Below, one piece after another: positions 27,901 through 36,113 of a stretch of 38,756 bases of DNA; position 1 is the stretch's first letter; the number at the start of each line of letters is the position of its first letter. The notes below the pieces were generated by a model. The model did not search any database. It was not told the DNA's origin and saw nothing but the letters and a program-made list of their open reading frames with translations. Location: positions 1 to 38,756 of the forward strand of contig CANOBU010000010.1 of NCBI GenBank assembly GCA_947564425.1, written 5' to 3'. This DNA is from an uncultured Eggerthellaceae bacterium. GTDB taxonomy: Bacteria; Actinomycetota; Coriobacteriia; Coriobacteriales; Eggerthellaceae. Made by a program: the position numbers and the translations under genes.

Positions 27901-27944
27901 GTCGCATCGAGATGCACCCATCCGTTTTCGCAATCTATAGACAT
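24906..27944 (-). CDS. Four-domain fusion TsaE-TsaB-RimI-TsaD
   Basis: This 1012-residue protein joins four normally separate proteins. Residues 1-160 are TsaE, with Walker A G-D-L-G-A-G-K-T (42-49). Residues 225-455 are TsaB, with G-R-G-P-G-S-F-T-G-V-R-I (293-304). Residues 505-655 are a RimI-type GNAT acetyltransferase with V-D-P-x-F-Q-R-R-G-I-G. Residues 676-1012 are TsaD, with the metal motif H-L-E-G-H (786-790) and Asp977. TsaB, TsaD and TsaE transfer threonylcarbamoyl to A37 of ANN-decoding tRNAs; RimI acetylates ribosomal protein S18 in E. coli. Linkers 161-224 and 456-504 are low-complexity. ATG 27944 is chosen because TsaE begins there. All key motifs are intact. TsaC/Sua5 must lie elsewhere. 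Confidence 0.93.
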   Translation of the reverse strand: MSIDCENGWVHLDATRTPEETAAFGARVASLLQSGDVVLLSGDLGAGKTCLVQGVASGLGCDAVPVSPTFNIVISYGGGRLPLHHFDLYRLDDAEQLDDIGLREYLEGEGACFVEWAEKFPAASDEYLALELRKAEGDGRVVFGRAAGERGEELLGLLLGEGEEAREPRGAAAALASAGSTTDLLIGRPAESAAAAPLGSRASSPSAATPGPSSLSEGVAVGEGPLVLAFDTANEVVAVGVGALDAASRGVRVIASRQVAAHRASNTTLLPVIDEMLCLLGIGRARLACIAVGRGPGSFTGVRIAVATAKGIAQALGLPLVGVSTLDAIAWNAWDRGVRGPLLVVADAMRKEVYPAPFALGDEGAERLGADSVIKAEVFAAGLGAADTAIAGDGLVKYRGLFEGKGRILSDKLWEVTGRGLLLALQAAWRRGQAHPLDAARHDPAFVLPVYTRLSDAEENERARSAAPGARDLVSGVQALRDTSPTGRESLDRLAPAQTGPGGGMSYRPLDAVRARDAASLEARLMGTDAWNERQFLGELGQRDRIWWAALDDGRLVGYAGALVADGELQVLKIAVDPSFQRRGIGRRLFGLLAEDGRNLGCDRCYLEVRASNGTARAFYRGLGLAEAGARSRYYSDGEDACLMAGCLPDPGGDVAGMALQHHRVSARSVGAPPQPLILAIESSCDETAAAVVDGAGRLLSDVVASQIDFHGRFGGVVPEIASRKHIEAICGVAAEALAAAGCPWDGLDAVAVTTEPGLLGALVVGVAFAKGAAWALEAPLVAVNHLEGHLYANRIGCPDFQPPAVASLVSGGNTLLVHMHDWGDYEVLGSTIDDAVGEAFDKVSKALGLGYPGGPVISRLAQQGDPAAIPFPRALLHSHDFRFSLSGLKTAVVNYIEGERRAGRPLNLPDIAASFQQAVIDVQVAKAEEALLQTGAPTFCLGGGVAANPALRRAYGELCTRLGVRLVMAPLESCGDNAAMIALAALDRYRRGRFAPLDADAAAHADLEQIG
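27331..27461. repeat. 131-bp palindromic element inside the Tsa fusion
   Basis: Perfect 39-base inverted arms at 27331-27369 and 27423-27461 flank a 53-base centre. The element lies fully in frame and encodes residues 162-205 of the linker between TsaE and TsaB. The two arms give peptides rich in alanine, arginine, proline and serine. No second copy was seen in the window. It looks like an inserted palindromic repeat (small mobile element or REP-like unit) tolerated in a linker. Confidence 0.85.
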
Positions 27945-27996
27945 AGCCCGATTATCCCACGAAACCGAAGGACCGGCCGCCCGGTTTCGAAGCACC

Positions 27997-29685
27997 CTAG
28001 AACAAACCCGAGATGACGCCCTTCTCGTCCACATCGATCTTATGGGCGGCCGGGGTCTTCCCCAAGCCGGGCATGGTCATGATGGACCCGGTCAGGGCCA
28101 CGATGAAGCCGGCACCGGCGCTCACCTTCACCTGGCGCACCGTGATATCGAACCCTTCGGGCGCCCCCAGCTTCGAGGCATCGTCGCTGAAGGAATACTG
28201 GGTTTTGGCCATGCATACGGGCAGGTTGCCGAAGCCGAGCTCTTCCAGCTGGGCTATCTCCTTCTGGGCCGCCGGTTCGAACACCACGCCGTCGGCATGG
28301 TAGATGCGCCGGGCGATGGCCTCGATCTTCCCAGCGATGGACAGCTCGTCGGCATACGAGAACGTGAAGGTATCGGCGCTGCGGCCGGCCTCGTCGCCCT
28401 GCTCGCACAGGCGGATCACCTCGTCGGCCAGATCGACGCCGCCCTGGCCGCCCCGGGCCCATACCTCCGAAAGGGCCACATTCACGCCCAGCTCGCGGCA
28501 TTTGGTCTCCACCAGGTCGAGCTCCGCCCGGGTGTCGGTGGGGAAAGCGTTTATAGCCACCACGCAGGGCAGGTTGTACACATCGGTGATGTTGCTGACA
28601 TGCTGCAGCAGGTTCGGCAAGCCGGCCTCCAGGGCCTCCAGGTTCTCTTCGTCCAGGGCATCCTTGGCGACGCCGCCGTGGTTCTTCAGGGCGCGCACGG
28701 TAGCCACCACCACCACGGCATCGGGCCTCAGGCCGCACAGGCGGCACTTGATGTCCAGGAACTTCTCGGCCCCCAGGTCGGCGCCGAAGCCGGCCTCGGT
28801 GACGCACCAATCGCCCAGCTCAAGGGCCATGTTGGTGGCCATGATGGAATTGCAGCCATGGGCGATGTTGGCGAAGGGGCCGCCATGCACGAAGGCCGGC
28901 GTGCCCTCGAGCGTCTGCACCAGATTCGGCTTCAGGGCGTCTTTCAGCAGGGCCGCCATGGCGCCCTCGGCCTTCAGGTCGTGGGCCGTCACCGGCTTGT
29001 CGTCGTAGGTGTAACCCACCACGATGCGCCCCAGGCGCTCCTTCAGGTCGGTTATGCTGGTGGCCAGGCAGAAGATGGCCATGACCTCGCTTGCCACGGT
29101 TATGTCGAAGCCGTCCTCGCGGGGCACGCCGTGGGCCTTGCCCCCCAGGCCGTCCACGATATGGCGCAGCTGGCGATCGTTCATATCCACCACGCGCTTC
29201 CAGGTGATCTTGCGCACATCGATATTCAGCTCGTTGCCGTTCTGTATATGGGCATCCAGCAGGGCCGCCAGCAGGTTGTTGGCCGCACCGATGGCATGGA
29301 AATCGCCGGTGAAGTGCAGGTTGATATCCTCCATGGGGACCACCTGGGCATAGCCGCCGCCGGCAGCGCCGCCCTTTATGCCGAACACGGGCCCCAGGGA
29401 CGGCTCGCGCAGGGCCACCATGACGTTCTTCCCCCGCAGGGCCAGGGCATCGGCCAGGCCCACGGTGGTCGTGGTCTTGCCCTCGCCGGCCGGCGTGGGG
29501 TTGATGGCCGTTACCAATACGAGCTTGCCCGGATGGGAGGGCTTTCCGGCCAACAGGTTGTAGTCGACCTTGGCCTTGTACTTGCCGTAAGCCTCCAGGT
29601 ACTCGTCGGGTACTCCGGCCTTCCGGGCCACCTCCGCTATGGGGGCGGGTTCGCAGGCCTGGGCGATCTCGATATCGGTGAGCAT
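27997..29685 (-). CDS. fhs: Formate-tetrahydrofolate ligase
   Basis: This enzyme makes 10-formyl-tetrahydrofolate from formate, THF and ATP; it feeds purine synthesis and the methyl branch of the Wood-Ljungdahl pathway. The 562 residues are the typical length. The P-loop [10 protein letters not shown] is at 64-73, followed by family blocks such as [17 protein letters not shown] and [10 protein letters not shown]. An AAGGAGGA ribosome-binding site precedes ATG 29685. It lies 52 bases upstream of the Tsa fusion on the same strand. Confidence 0.97.
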   Translation of the reverse strand: MLTDIEIAQACEPAPIAEVARKAGVPDEYLEAYGKYKAKVDYNLLAGKPSHPGKLVLVTAINPTPAGEGKTTTTVGLADALALRGKNVMVALREPSLGPVFGIKGGAAGGGYAQVVPMEDINLHFTGDFHAIGAANNLLAALLDAHIQNGNELNIDVRKITWKRVVDMNDRQLRHIVDGLGGKAHGVPREDGFDITVASEVMAIFCLATSITDLKERLGRIVVGYTYDDKPVTAHDLKAEGAMAALLKDALKPNLVQTLEGTPAFVHGGPFANIAHGCNSIMATNMALELGDWCVTEAGFGADLGAEKFLDIKCRLCGLRPDAVVVVATVRALKNHGGVAKDALDEENLEALEAGLPNLLQHVSNITDVYNLPCVVAINAFPTDTRAELDLVETKCRELGVNVALSEVWARGGQGGVDLADEVIRLCEQGDEAGRSADTFTFSYADELSIAGKIEAIARRIYHADGVVFEPAAQKEIAQLEELGFGNLPVCMAKTQYSFSDDASKLGAPEGFDITVRQVKVSAGAGFIVALTGSIMTMPGLGKTPAAHKIDVDEKGVISGLF

Positions 29686-29800
29686 AGGGTCCTCCTTCGG
29701 CGGGTCGGCTTGGCTCCCATTCTAATGGAGGGAGCAGCGGCGCAGCGGTGCAGGACCCGAACGAGGGCGCCCCATCGGTCAGGAGCACCCGTGCCGCCCA

Positions 29801-30730
29801 TCAGCTGCCGATGGAAGGTATGGCGATGATGAAGTTGGCCCCGCCCTCGGGCATGTTCACGGCCTCGATGCGGCCGTCGTGGGCATCGATGATGGACTTC
29901 ACGATGGCAAGCCCCAGACCGGTGCCGCCGGTATTGCGCGCCCGCGAGAGGTCGGCCCGGTAGAAGCGGCCGAACAGCAGGCTGGGATCGATATCCCCGA
30001 AGCCCGCGCCATCGTCCTTCACCTGTATCACCGAGCTGCCGCGCAGGCCGCACAGCTCGATGGTGATGTGGCCGCCGGGATCGATGAAGCGGCTGGCATT
30101 CTCCACCAGGTTGGTCAGGGCCTCGCGCAGATGGTCGGCGCTGCCCAGCACATCGGGGGCCTCCCCGATTATCTCCACGTTGGCCCCGCGCTCCTCGAGC
30201 AGGGCATGCAGCGCCAGGACGACGCTCTGGGCCACCTGGCGCAGGTTCACCCGGCTGAGCTCCTCGGGCAGCATCTGCACCCGCTCGATGCGCTGCAAGG
30301 TGAGCAGATTGCTGACCAGGCGCGACAGGCGCTCGCTCTCGGACACGATGATATCGGTGAATTTCACGCGCATGGCCTCGGGCAGGTCGGGGTCCTGCAG
30401 CATCTCGGCATTGCCGCGGATGGCCGTGAGGGGCGTGCGCAGCTCGTGGGCGGCGTCGCTGACGAACTCGGTTTGGCGGCGGCTCTCGCGGATCAGGTCG
30501 GCCTGCTGCGACTCCACCTTCTTCGCCAGGTTATCGAGCGATTCGGAGAGCTCGTCGGCCTCCAGCATGCGGCCGTCCTGCTCGAACACCACATTGGCGC
30601 CGGCGCGGTAGGCGCGGGTCTTCTTCAGCAGCAGGCGCAGGGGCTCGGCGATGAAATAGCCGATGATCAGGCTGAGGACGAACACGATGGCGGCGATGGG
30701 CACGATGAGCACCATAGCCATCCAGGGCAC
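29801..30730 (-). CDS. Sensor histidine kinase (start uncertain)
   Basis: The protein is a membrane two-component kinase without an extracellular sensor domain. From the GTG at 30730 it has 309 residues: one transmembrane helix (about 5-27), a HAMP-like segment, the H-box A-A-H-E-L-R-T-P (phospho-acceptor His95), N-box V-E-N-A-S and ATPase motifs D-D-G-A-G-F-G and G-T-G-L-G-L-A-I-V. In frame upstream, 32 more codons encode a second hydrophobic helix, up to an ATA at 30826-30824 that overlaps the TAA of the response regulator. No ATG, GTG or TTG is available there, so the true start is probably the ATA (341 residues). Confidence 0.85.
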   Translation of the reverse strand: MPWMAMVLIVPIAAIVFVLSLIIGYFIAEPLRLLLKKTRAYRAGANVVFEQDGRMLEADELSESLDNLAKKVESQQADLIRESRRQTEFVSDAAHELRTPLTAIRGNAEMLQDPDLPEAMRVKFTDIIVSESERLSRLVSNLLTLQRIERVQMLPEELSRVNLRQVAQSVVLALHALLEERGANVEIIGEAPDVLGSADHLREALTNLVENASRFIDPGGHITIELCGLRGSSVIQVKDDGAGFGDIDPSLLFGRFYRADLSRARNTGGTGLGLAIVKSIIDAHDGRIEAVNMPEGGANFIIAIPSIGS

Positions 30731-30822
30731 ATCGTAGATGACCTCGCAGATGAAAAGGATAACCCCGCTCGCCAGTATAGCCAGCAGCGTGGCGAGCAGG
30801 GCGAAATATGTTTGAAGCCGTT

Positions 30823-31518
30823 TTATTGCCTGAACCTGTACCCGTATCCGCGAACCGTCTCGACCAGGCTGGGATCGTATCCCGCCTGCTCGATTTTATC
30901 ACGGAGGCGCTTGATGTGCGTGTCCACGGTCTTCGTCTCGGTAAGGTATTCCCAACCCCAGGCGTCGCGCAGCAGGTCCTCGCGCGACACCACCTTGCCG
31001 GCATTCTTCATCAGGCTGGCCAGAAGCTCGAACTCGCGCGGCGTCAGGTCCAGCGGCCCCTTGTCGCCCTTGGCCGTATGGGCATCCTCGTCCAGCACGA
31101 TGCCGCTGGCCGAGATGGCGCGGGTGGCATTGGGGAAATCCCCGCCCGGTCCCCGCCGCAGCAGCGCATGCACGCGGGCGGTGAGCTCGCGCACGCCGAA
31201 GGGTTTGGCCAGATAGTCGTCGGCCCCCAGCTCCAGGCCCACCACCTTGTCGAGCTCCGTATCGCGCGCCGACAGGAACAGCACCGGGGCCGAGGTGAAT
31301 TGGCGCAACCGGCGGCACAGCTCGTAGCCGTCCATGCCGGGCAGCATGATATCCAATACGAAGAGGTCGTACTGATGCTTCCTGGCGCCGGCCAGGGCAT
31401 CTTCGCCGTTCTCGTATATGTCGACCGTATAGCCGTCCTTGCGCAGCGCATAGCCCACGAACTCGGTGATGGAATTCTCGTCATCCACGACCAGGATGCG
31501 TTTGCTGGTATCCGTCAT
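30823..31518 (-). CDS. OmpR-family response regulator
   Basis: The 231-residue protein has a receiver domain with acidic pocket D12-D13, phospho-acceptor Asp56 in L-D-I-M-L-P-G-M-D-G, and a C-terminal winged-helix DNA-binding domain ending in V-R-G-Y-G-Y-R-F. It pairs with the histidine kinase just downstream. The target genes cannot be told. The start at 31518 is fixed by M-T-D-T-S-K-R-I-L-V-V-D-D-E preceded by AGAAGGAG. Confidence 0.95.
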   Translation of the reverse strand: MTDTSKRILVVDDENSITEFVGYALRKDGYTVDIYENGEDALAGARKHQYDLFVLDIMLPGMDGYELCRRLRQFTSAPVLFLSARDTELDKVVGLELGADDYLAKPFGVRELTARVHALLRRGPGGDFPNATRAISASGIVLDEDAHTAKGDKGPLDLTPREFELLASLMKNAGKVVSREDLLRDAWGWEYLTETKTVDTHIKRLRDKIEQAGYDPSLVETVRGYGYRFRQ

Positions 31519-31584
31519 GTTCCCGCTCCTTCTGCACCTGCCGCCGGATACCTTCCCAGGCATCCAAAGCAGCCGTTCCCCACC

Positions 31585-31593
31585 TGCTATGAT
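31585..31593 (+). promoter_or_regulatory. Putative extended -10 promoter of coaX
   Basis: TGC-TATGAT is an extended -10 element about 75 bases before the coaX start. No convincing -35 is needed or seen. Confidence 0.4.
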
Positions 31594-31667
31594 ATCGTTT
31601 CCGTACTGATCGATATCACCATGCATTATCTATCGGCAACTTCATTTCCAGGAGGTTTGTAGCCATC

Positions 31668-32438
31668 ATGTTACTAACCATCGATGTGGGAAATACCCAG
31701 ACCGTCCTCGGCATTTACGATGGCTCGCGCCTGCTGCATATGTGGCGCATCGCAACGGACAAGACGAGCACATCCGACGAGCTGCGCCTGAAGGTGCTGC
31801 CGCTTCTGGCCGTGGAGGATATCCCCGTGGAAGCCGTGGACGGGACGGCGGTGGCATCGGTGGTGCCGGCCCTCACCCGCAGCTGGGAGCAGGCGCTTCG
31901 GGACATCTTCCGGTGCCGCCCCGTGGTGTGCTCGCGCGCCGTTGCGGGCGACCTGTTCACGACGGCCTACGACAATCCCGCCGAGATAGGCGCCGACCGC
32001 ATCGCCGATGCGGTAGCGGCCAGGATCATGTACGGGGCGCCGGTGGTCGTCGTGGATTTCGGCACCGCCACCAACCTGGAGGTGATCGACCGCGAAGGCC
32101 GCTTCGCCGGGGGCATCATCGCCCCGGGGCTCGAGACGTCCGCCGCAGCCCTGTTCTCCCACGCGACGAAGCTCCCCGCCATCGAGCTGAAGGACCCGGG
32201 CACCGCCCTGGGAAAGAACACCGTGCATGCCATGCAGGCGGGTATCGTGTACGGCGAGGCCGACCGCGTGGACGGCTTCGTGCGGCGCATATTCCGGGAA
32301 CTCGGCTATGAGGCCCCGGTGGTGGCCACGGGCGGATTGGCGCAGGTCATGGCGCCCCTCTGCAGCACCGTGACCCACGTGAATCCCGAGCTCACCCTGG
32401 AAGGGCTGCGGCTCATCTACGGGGCACAGCCCGAATGA
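31668..32438 (+). CDS. coaX: Type III pantothenate kinase
   Basis: CoaX phosphorylates pantothenate in the first step of coenzyme A synthesis. The 256-residue ASKHA-fold protein has D-V-G-N-T-Q-T at the N-terminus, N-P-x-E-I-G-A-D-R-I-A-D-A-V, V-D-F-G-T-A-T and a G-G-I-I-A-P-G-L segment. An AGGAGGT ribosome-binding site lies about ten bases before the ATG. Its last 26 bases overlap the 3' end of the convergent bioY gene. Confidence 0.95.
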   Translation: MLLTIDVGNTQTVLGIYDGSRLLHMWRIATDKTSTSDELRLKVLPLLAVEDIPVEAVDGTAVASVVPALTRSWEQALRDIFRCRPVVCSRAVAGDLFTTAYDNPAEIGADRIADAVAARIMYGAPVVVVDFGTATNLEVIDREGRFAGGIIAPGLETSAAALFSHATKLPAIELKDPGTALGKNTVHAMQAGIVYGEADRVDGFVRRIFRELGYEAPVVATGGLAQVMAPLCSTVTHVNPELTLEGLRLIYGAQPE

Positions 32439-33018
32439 CCATGCGGGCGCAGGCTGTGGCGGCCGCGATCTTGATCAGGTCCAAGACGATGAACGGGGCG
32501 CCGGTTACCAGGAACGCCTCGAAGAAGCCCATATGGGCCAAGGCCGCATACTGGAGGCAACCGCAGATATAGGCCACGGCTGTGAACAAGACGCCCGCCA
32601 GCATGCCGCAGGCGAAACCGTCCCTGCCGCGGCTGCGCAGCAGCGCGAGCACCAGCGATGCTGCCGCGACGCCTATCAGATACCCCCAGAGATAGCCCCC
32701 CGTCGGGCCCATCAGCACGCCGATGCCCCCGCGCATGCCCGAGAACACGGGCACCCCCAGGGCACCGAGCACCAGGTACCCGGCGATGGCGGCGATGGCC
32801 TGCTTGGGCGTGAGCACCAGGATCATGAAGGTCACAGCGAACATCTGCAAGGTGAACGGGATGGGGCCGAAAGGCACCGTGATCCAGGCAGAAACCGCCG
32901 TAAGGGCTATGGTGAGCGCGATGAACGCTATGGAGCGGCTGGTCGAATCGGTGCGGGCCAGGGGCTGGGGCACTGCAGAGCCGCTTCCGGTCGTTTCCTC
33001 CATTGCTTCCTCCATCAT
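32413..33018 (-). CDS. bioY: Biotin transporter BioY
   Basis: BioY is the substrate-binding membrane component of ECF-type biotin uptake and can work alone or with EcfAT. The 201-residue protein has a polar N-terminus of about 28 residues, about six hydrophobic segments, the P-F-G-P-I-P-F-T-L-Q motif and G-G-I-G-V-L-M-G-P-T-G-G-Y-L-W-G-Y. No ecf genes are adjacent. Its ATG overlaps the TGA of the MATE gene by four bases. Biotin from this route would be used by BirA, encoded at 36 kb. Confidence 0.94.
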   Translation of the reverse strand: MMEEAMEETTGSGSAVPQPLARTDSTSRSIAFIALTIALTAVSAWITVPFGPIPFTLQMFAVTFMILVLTPKQAIAAIAGYLVLGALGVPVFSGMRGGIGVLMGPTGGYLWGYLIGVAAASLVLALLRSRGRDGFACGMLAGVLFTAVAYICGCLQYAALAHMGFFEAFLVTGAPFIVLDLIKIAAATACARMVIRAVPRR

Positions 33019-34535
33019 CTTCCCTCCTCTTTGCGGGGGGCCGTCTGCCCCGCCTCCTTCCGGCGCAGGCGGCCCAGCTCGATCATCACGAACACGAACG
33101 TGAGCACTATCGAGCAGCCATCGGCCACCGGCGTTGCGATATACAGGGCATCCAGGCCGGTAAGGCCCGGCACCAGCGAGGGAAGCACCTCGGGCAGGAT
33201 GAAAAGCAGCGGCACCAGGAACAGGATCTGCCGCGAAAGGGACAGCAGCGACGACTTCAGAGGCTGCCCCGTGGCCTGGAAGTAGTTCGACCCCACTATC
33301 TGGAACCCCACGATGGGCAGCATGAGCAGCTGCACCCGCAGGGCATACACCGTGAAATCGTTGAGCCCCGGGTCGGTGATGCCGAAGAGGCTGATGATCT
33401 GGCTGGGCCAGACCTGCACGATGATGAACATCGCCAGGGCGATCGCCGTAGCGGCCAGGATGCCGTCGAGCAGCGTCTTGCGCACGCGCTTGAACAGCCG
33501 CGCCCCGTAGTTGAAGCCCAGTATGGGCTGGATGGCGATGGACATGCCCACCAGCGGCATGATGGTGAACATGGCCACGCGCATGATCAGCCCGATGGAG
33601 GCAAGCGCGTTATCGGACCCGATGGGACTCAGGGCGCCGTATTTCACCAGCAGGAAGTTCATGAAGAAGTTCACCACGGCCGCACCGATCTGCACGAAGA
33701 AGCTGGCCAGTCCCAAAGCCAGGATGCTGCGGCACAGCCGCAGGTCCGGCTTCAGGCAAGCGGCCCGCAGCTTGAGGGGCACGCCTTTCGTGAACAGGAA
33801 GTACCACAGCACGGCGATGCAGGAGCACCCCTGGCCGCACAGGGTGGCCAGGGCGCTGCCGGCAATGCCCCAGCCCAGCACCATGACGAACAGGTAGTTG
33901 AACGCGATGCAGGCAACGGCCCCTATGACCATGGTGCCCAGGGCCCGGTTGGGGGCGCCGGCCGTGCGGATGAAGTTGTTCACGCCCATGCCGATGCACT
34001 GCAGGATGAACCCGTAGGAGATGATGCGCATGAACACCGTAGCCCCCGGGCGCACCTCGTCGGTTGCCGAGGACAGCGTGAGCAGCCCGTCGAAGACCGG
34101 CGGGCAGCTGGCGATCACCACGATGATGGCATACAGCGCGAAGCTCAGCGTGACCGTATTGCCCAGGGCGCGCTCGGCGAGGTCATGGCGCCCCTGGCCC
34201 AGCTTCAGGGCCGCCAGGGCGTTGCCGCCGGCGCCCACCAGCATGGCCAGGGCCATGAATACCGTCATGACGGGCATGGCAACCTGGGTTGCCGCCAAGC
34301 CCAGCTCGCCGACGGCCTGGCCCAGGAACAGGGCATCTATGAGGTTATAGGCGGCATTCACCAGCATGCCGGCGATGGCGGGAATGGCGAATTCGGCGAT
34401 GAGCTTCGGAATGGAGGCGCTGCCCAGGCGCCCCACCTTCCCCTCGCCGGCTGCTACGGCCGCCCGGGTGTCCTCCAACGACTCCTCGCTGCGCCCGTAG
34501 GCGCCCTCTTCTGCCTGTTTCCCCTCATCTGCCAT
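33015..34535 (-). CDS. MATE-family multidrug/sodium antiporter
   Basis: The 506-residue protein has about 12 hydrophobic helices and the two-bundle repeat of the MATE/NorM-like family (P-A-I-A-G-M-L-V-N-A-A-Y-N near the start, G-V-N-N-F-I-R-T-A-G-A-P-N after the fifth or sixth helix). A polar N-terminal tail of about 45 residues precedes the first helix. The start at 34535 is the first Met giving this frame after a plausible ribosome-binding site (GAAAGGGCACGG); a later start is possible. It is translationally coupled to bioY, which is an unusual partner. Confidence 0.92.
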   Translation of the reverse strand: MADEGKQAEEGAYGRSEESLEDTRAAVAAGEGKVGRLGSASIPKLIAEFAIPAIAGMLVNAAYNLIDALFLGQAVGELGLAATQVAMPVMTVFMALAMLVGAGGNALAALKLGQGRHDLAERALGNTVTLSFALYAIIVVIASCPPVFDGLLTLSSATDEVRPGATVFMRIISYGFILQCIGMGVNNFIRTAGAPNRALGTMVIGAVACIAFNYLFVMVLGWGIAGSALATLCGQGCSCIAVLWYFLFTKGVPLKLRAACLKPDLRLCRSILALGLASFFVQIGAAVVNFFMNFLLVKYGALSPIGSDNALASIGLIMRVAMFTIMPLVGMSIAIQPILGFNYGARLFKRVRKTLLDGILAATAIALAMFIIVQVWPSQIISLFGITDPGLNDFTVYALRVQLLMLPIVGFQIVGSNYFQATGQPLKSSLLSLSRQILFLVPLLFILPEVLPSLVPGLTGLDALYIATPVADGCSIVLTFVFVMIELGRLRRKEAGQTAPRKEEGR

Positions 34536-34693
34536 GAATCCGTGCCCTTTCGATGTAAAGACACACCATAATCCCCGCCATGCAAGCGCGTTGTTCCCGT
34601 CAGCATTATCCACGGATTCGCCATAGTCTTCCACAGCCGGAAGTACTATCCTTGGCATGGCCATCGTTCGTTTTCGCCGGCAAGGAGGTGCCT

Positions 34694-35323
34694 ATGGGGG
34701 CCGTCAACGTGCTGTCCCATCCGCTGATACTGGATAAGCTGTCGACCATGCGCGACAAGCGCACGTCCTGCGCCGATTTCCGGCGCCTGCTGCGCGAGAT
34801 AACCCTGCTGATGGGCTACGAGGTGACCGCCGACCTGCCCACGCGGCCGACCCTCATCGAAACGCCGGTTGCCACGGCGGAGTTCCCCGTGCTGGCCAGC
34901 CGGGCCGTGACCATCGTGCCCATCCTGCGGGCGGGGCTGGGCATGGTGGAGGGCCTGCTGGAGCTCCTGCCCTTCGCCTCGGTGGGGCATCTGGGCATGG
35001 AGCGCGACGAGGTGACCCACGAGCCCTCGGAGTATTACAGCAAGCTACCCCGCGGCGCCGCGGATTCCCTGGTGATAGTGGTGGACCCCATGCTGGCCAC
35101 CGGCGGCAGCGCCATCGATGCCGTGGCCAACCTGAAAGAGCACGGCTGCACCGACCTGCGCCTGGTGAACCTGCTGGCCGCCCCCGAGGGCATCGCGGCC
35201 TTCGGAGAGGCCCACCCCGATGTCGATATCTTCGTAGCCGCCATCGACGAGCGCCTGAACGGGCAGGCCTACATCGTGCCGGGCCTGGGCGATGCGGGCG
35301 ATCGGATTTTCTCGACCCTTTGA
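34694..35323 (+). CDS. upp: Uracil phosphoribosyltransferase
   Basis: Upp salvages uracil to UMP with PRPP. The 209-residue protein contains V-P-I-L-R-A-G-L-G-M, the flexible-loop Y-Y-S-K-L-P, the PRPP motif D-P-M-L-A-T-G-G-S-A (131-140) and the C-terminal uracil-binding Y-I-V-P-G-L-G-D-A-G-D-R. AAGGAGG lies six bases before ATG 34694. It is divergent from the MATE gene. No uracil permease gene is adjacent. Confidence 0.96.
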   Translation: MGAVNVLSHPLILDKLSTMRDKRTSCADFRRLLREITLLMGYEVTADLPTRPTLIETPVATAEFPVLASRAVTIVPILRAGLGMVEGLLELLPFASVGHLGMERDEVTHEPSEYYSKLPRGAADSLVIVVDPMLATGGSAIDAVANLKEHGCTDLRLVNLLAAPEGIAAFGEAHPDVDIFVAAIDERLNGQAYIVPGLGDAGDRIFSTL

Positions 35324-35369
35324 GCGCCGTACAGGCTATGATGGAACCGTCCACGGAAAAGGAGCCGCC

Positions 35370-35987
35370 ATGAAGGTACTGATGATAAACGCGAGCCCGC
35401 GCCCCGAGAGCAACACCCAGATAGCCCTGGACGAGATGGAGCGCATCTTCGGCGAAGAGGGCATCCAGACCGAATGCATCCGCATCGGGCGCATCGATGT
35501 GCGGGGCTGCATCGCCTGCGGCTCCTGCGTGGAGCTGGGCCGCTGCATATTCGACGACATCGTGAACGAGGTGGCACCCAAGTTCGCCGAAGCCGACGGG
35601 CTGGTGCTGGCCTCCCCCGTCTACTACGCCTCGGCCAACGGCACGCTCATCAGCTTCCTCGACCGGCTGTTCTACAGCACCGGCTTCGACAAGACCATGA
35701 AGGTGGGCGCGGCGCTCAGCTGCGGCCGCCGCGGGGGCCTCACCGCCACCTGGGACGAGCTGAACAAGTACTTCGGCATAGCCGGCATGCCCATAGCCAC
35801 GGGCCAGTACTGGAACGGCGTGCATGGGCGCCTGCCGGGCGAGGCCGAGCAGGATGCCGAGGGCATGCAGCAGATGCGCAGCCTGGCGAAGAACATGGCG
35901 TTCCTGATGAAGAGCATCGCCCTGGGCCGCCGCGAGATCGGCCTGCCGAACCCCGAGGAGCACATCTACACCAACTTCATCCGCTAG
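35370..35987 (+). CDS. Iron-sulfur flavoprotein / NADPH-dependent FMN reductase family
   Basis: The 205-residue protein has a flavodoxin-like fold with the FMN phosphate loop N-A-S-P-R-P-E-S-N-T (7-16) and a compact cysteine motif with Cys47, Cys50, Cys53 and Cys59 (R-G-C-I-A-C-G-S-C-V-E-L-G-R-C). The S-P-V-Y-Y-A-S-A-N-G segment is typical. These proteins transfer electrons between NAD(P)H or ferredoxin and small acceptors in anaerobes; the acceptor is unknown. AAAGGAG precedes the ATG. Confidence 0.9.
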   Translation: MKVLMINASPRPESNTQIALDEMERIFGEEGIQTECIRIGRIDVRGCIACGSCVELGRCIFDDIVNEVAPKFAEADGLVLASPVYYASANGTLISFLDRLFYSTGFDKTMKVGAALSCGRRGGLTATWDELNKYFGIAGMPIATGQYWNGVHGRLPGEAEQDAEGMQQMRSLAKNMAFLMKSIALGRREIGLPNPEEHIYTNFIR

Positions 35988-36004
35988 GAAATAGCCCCGG
36001 TCGC

Positions 36005-36106
36005 CGGGAGAATCGGGATAGCAGACGGCCCTTCGGGCCCGGAGGGATTCGGCGCAGTAAATCCCGAAGGGCCCGGAGGGCCGTCCCGCTATGCCGATTC
36101 CCCCCG
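36005..36106. repeat. Long GC-rich inverted repeat between convergent genes
   Basis: Arms of roughly 45 bases (36006-36049 and 36059-36106) pair imperfectly, and the centre is GGCGCAGT. The arms contain nested GGGCCC palindromes, so several folds are possible. It separates the flavoprotein gene (plus) from birA (minus) and may act as a bidirectional terminator, although no clear U tract is present. Confidence 0.7.
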
Positions 36107-36113
36107 GGGGCGC

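Noticed and set aside
34604..34616. DnaA-box-like TTATCCACG before upp
   Set aside because: One isolated 8/9 match without further boxes, an AT-rich unwinding region or dnaA/dnaN genes nearby; not an origin.
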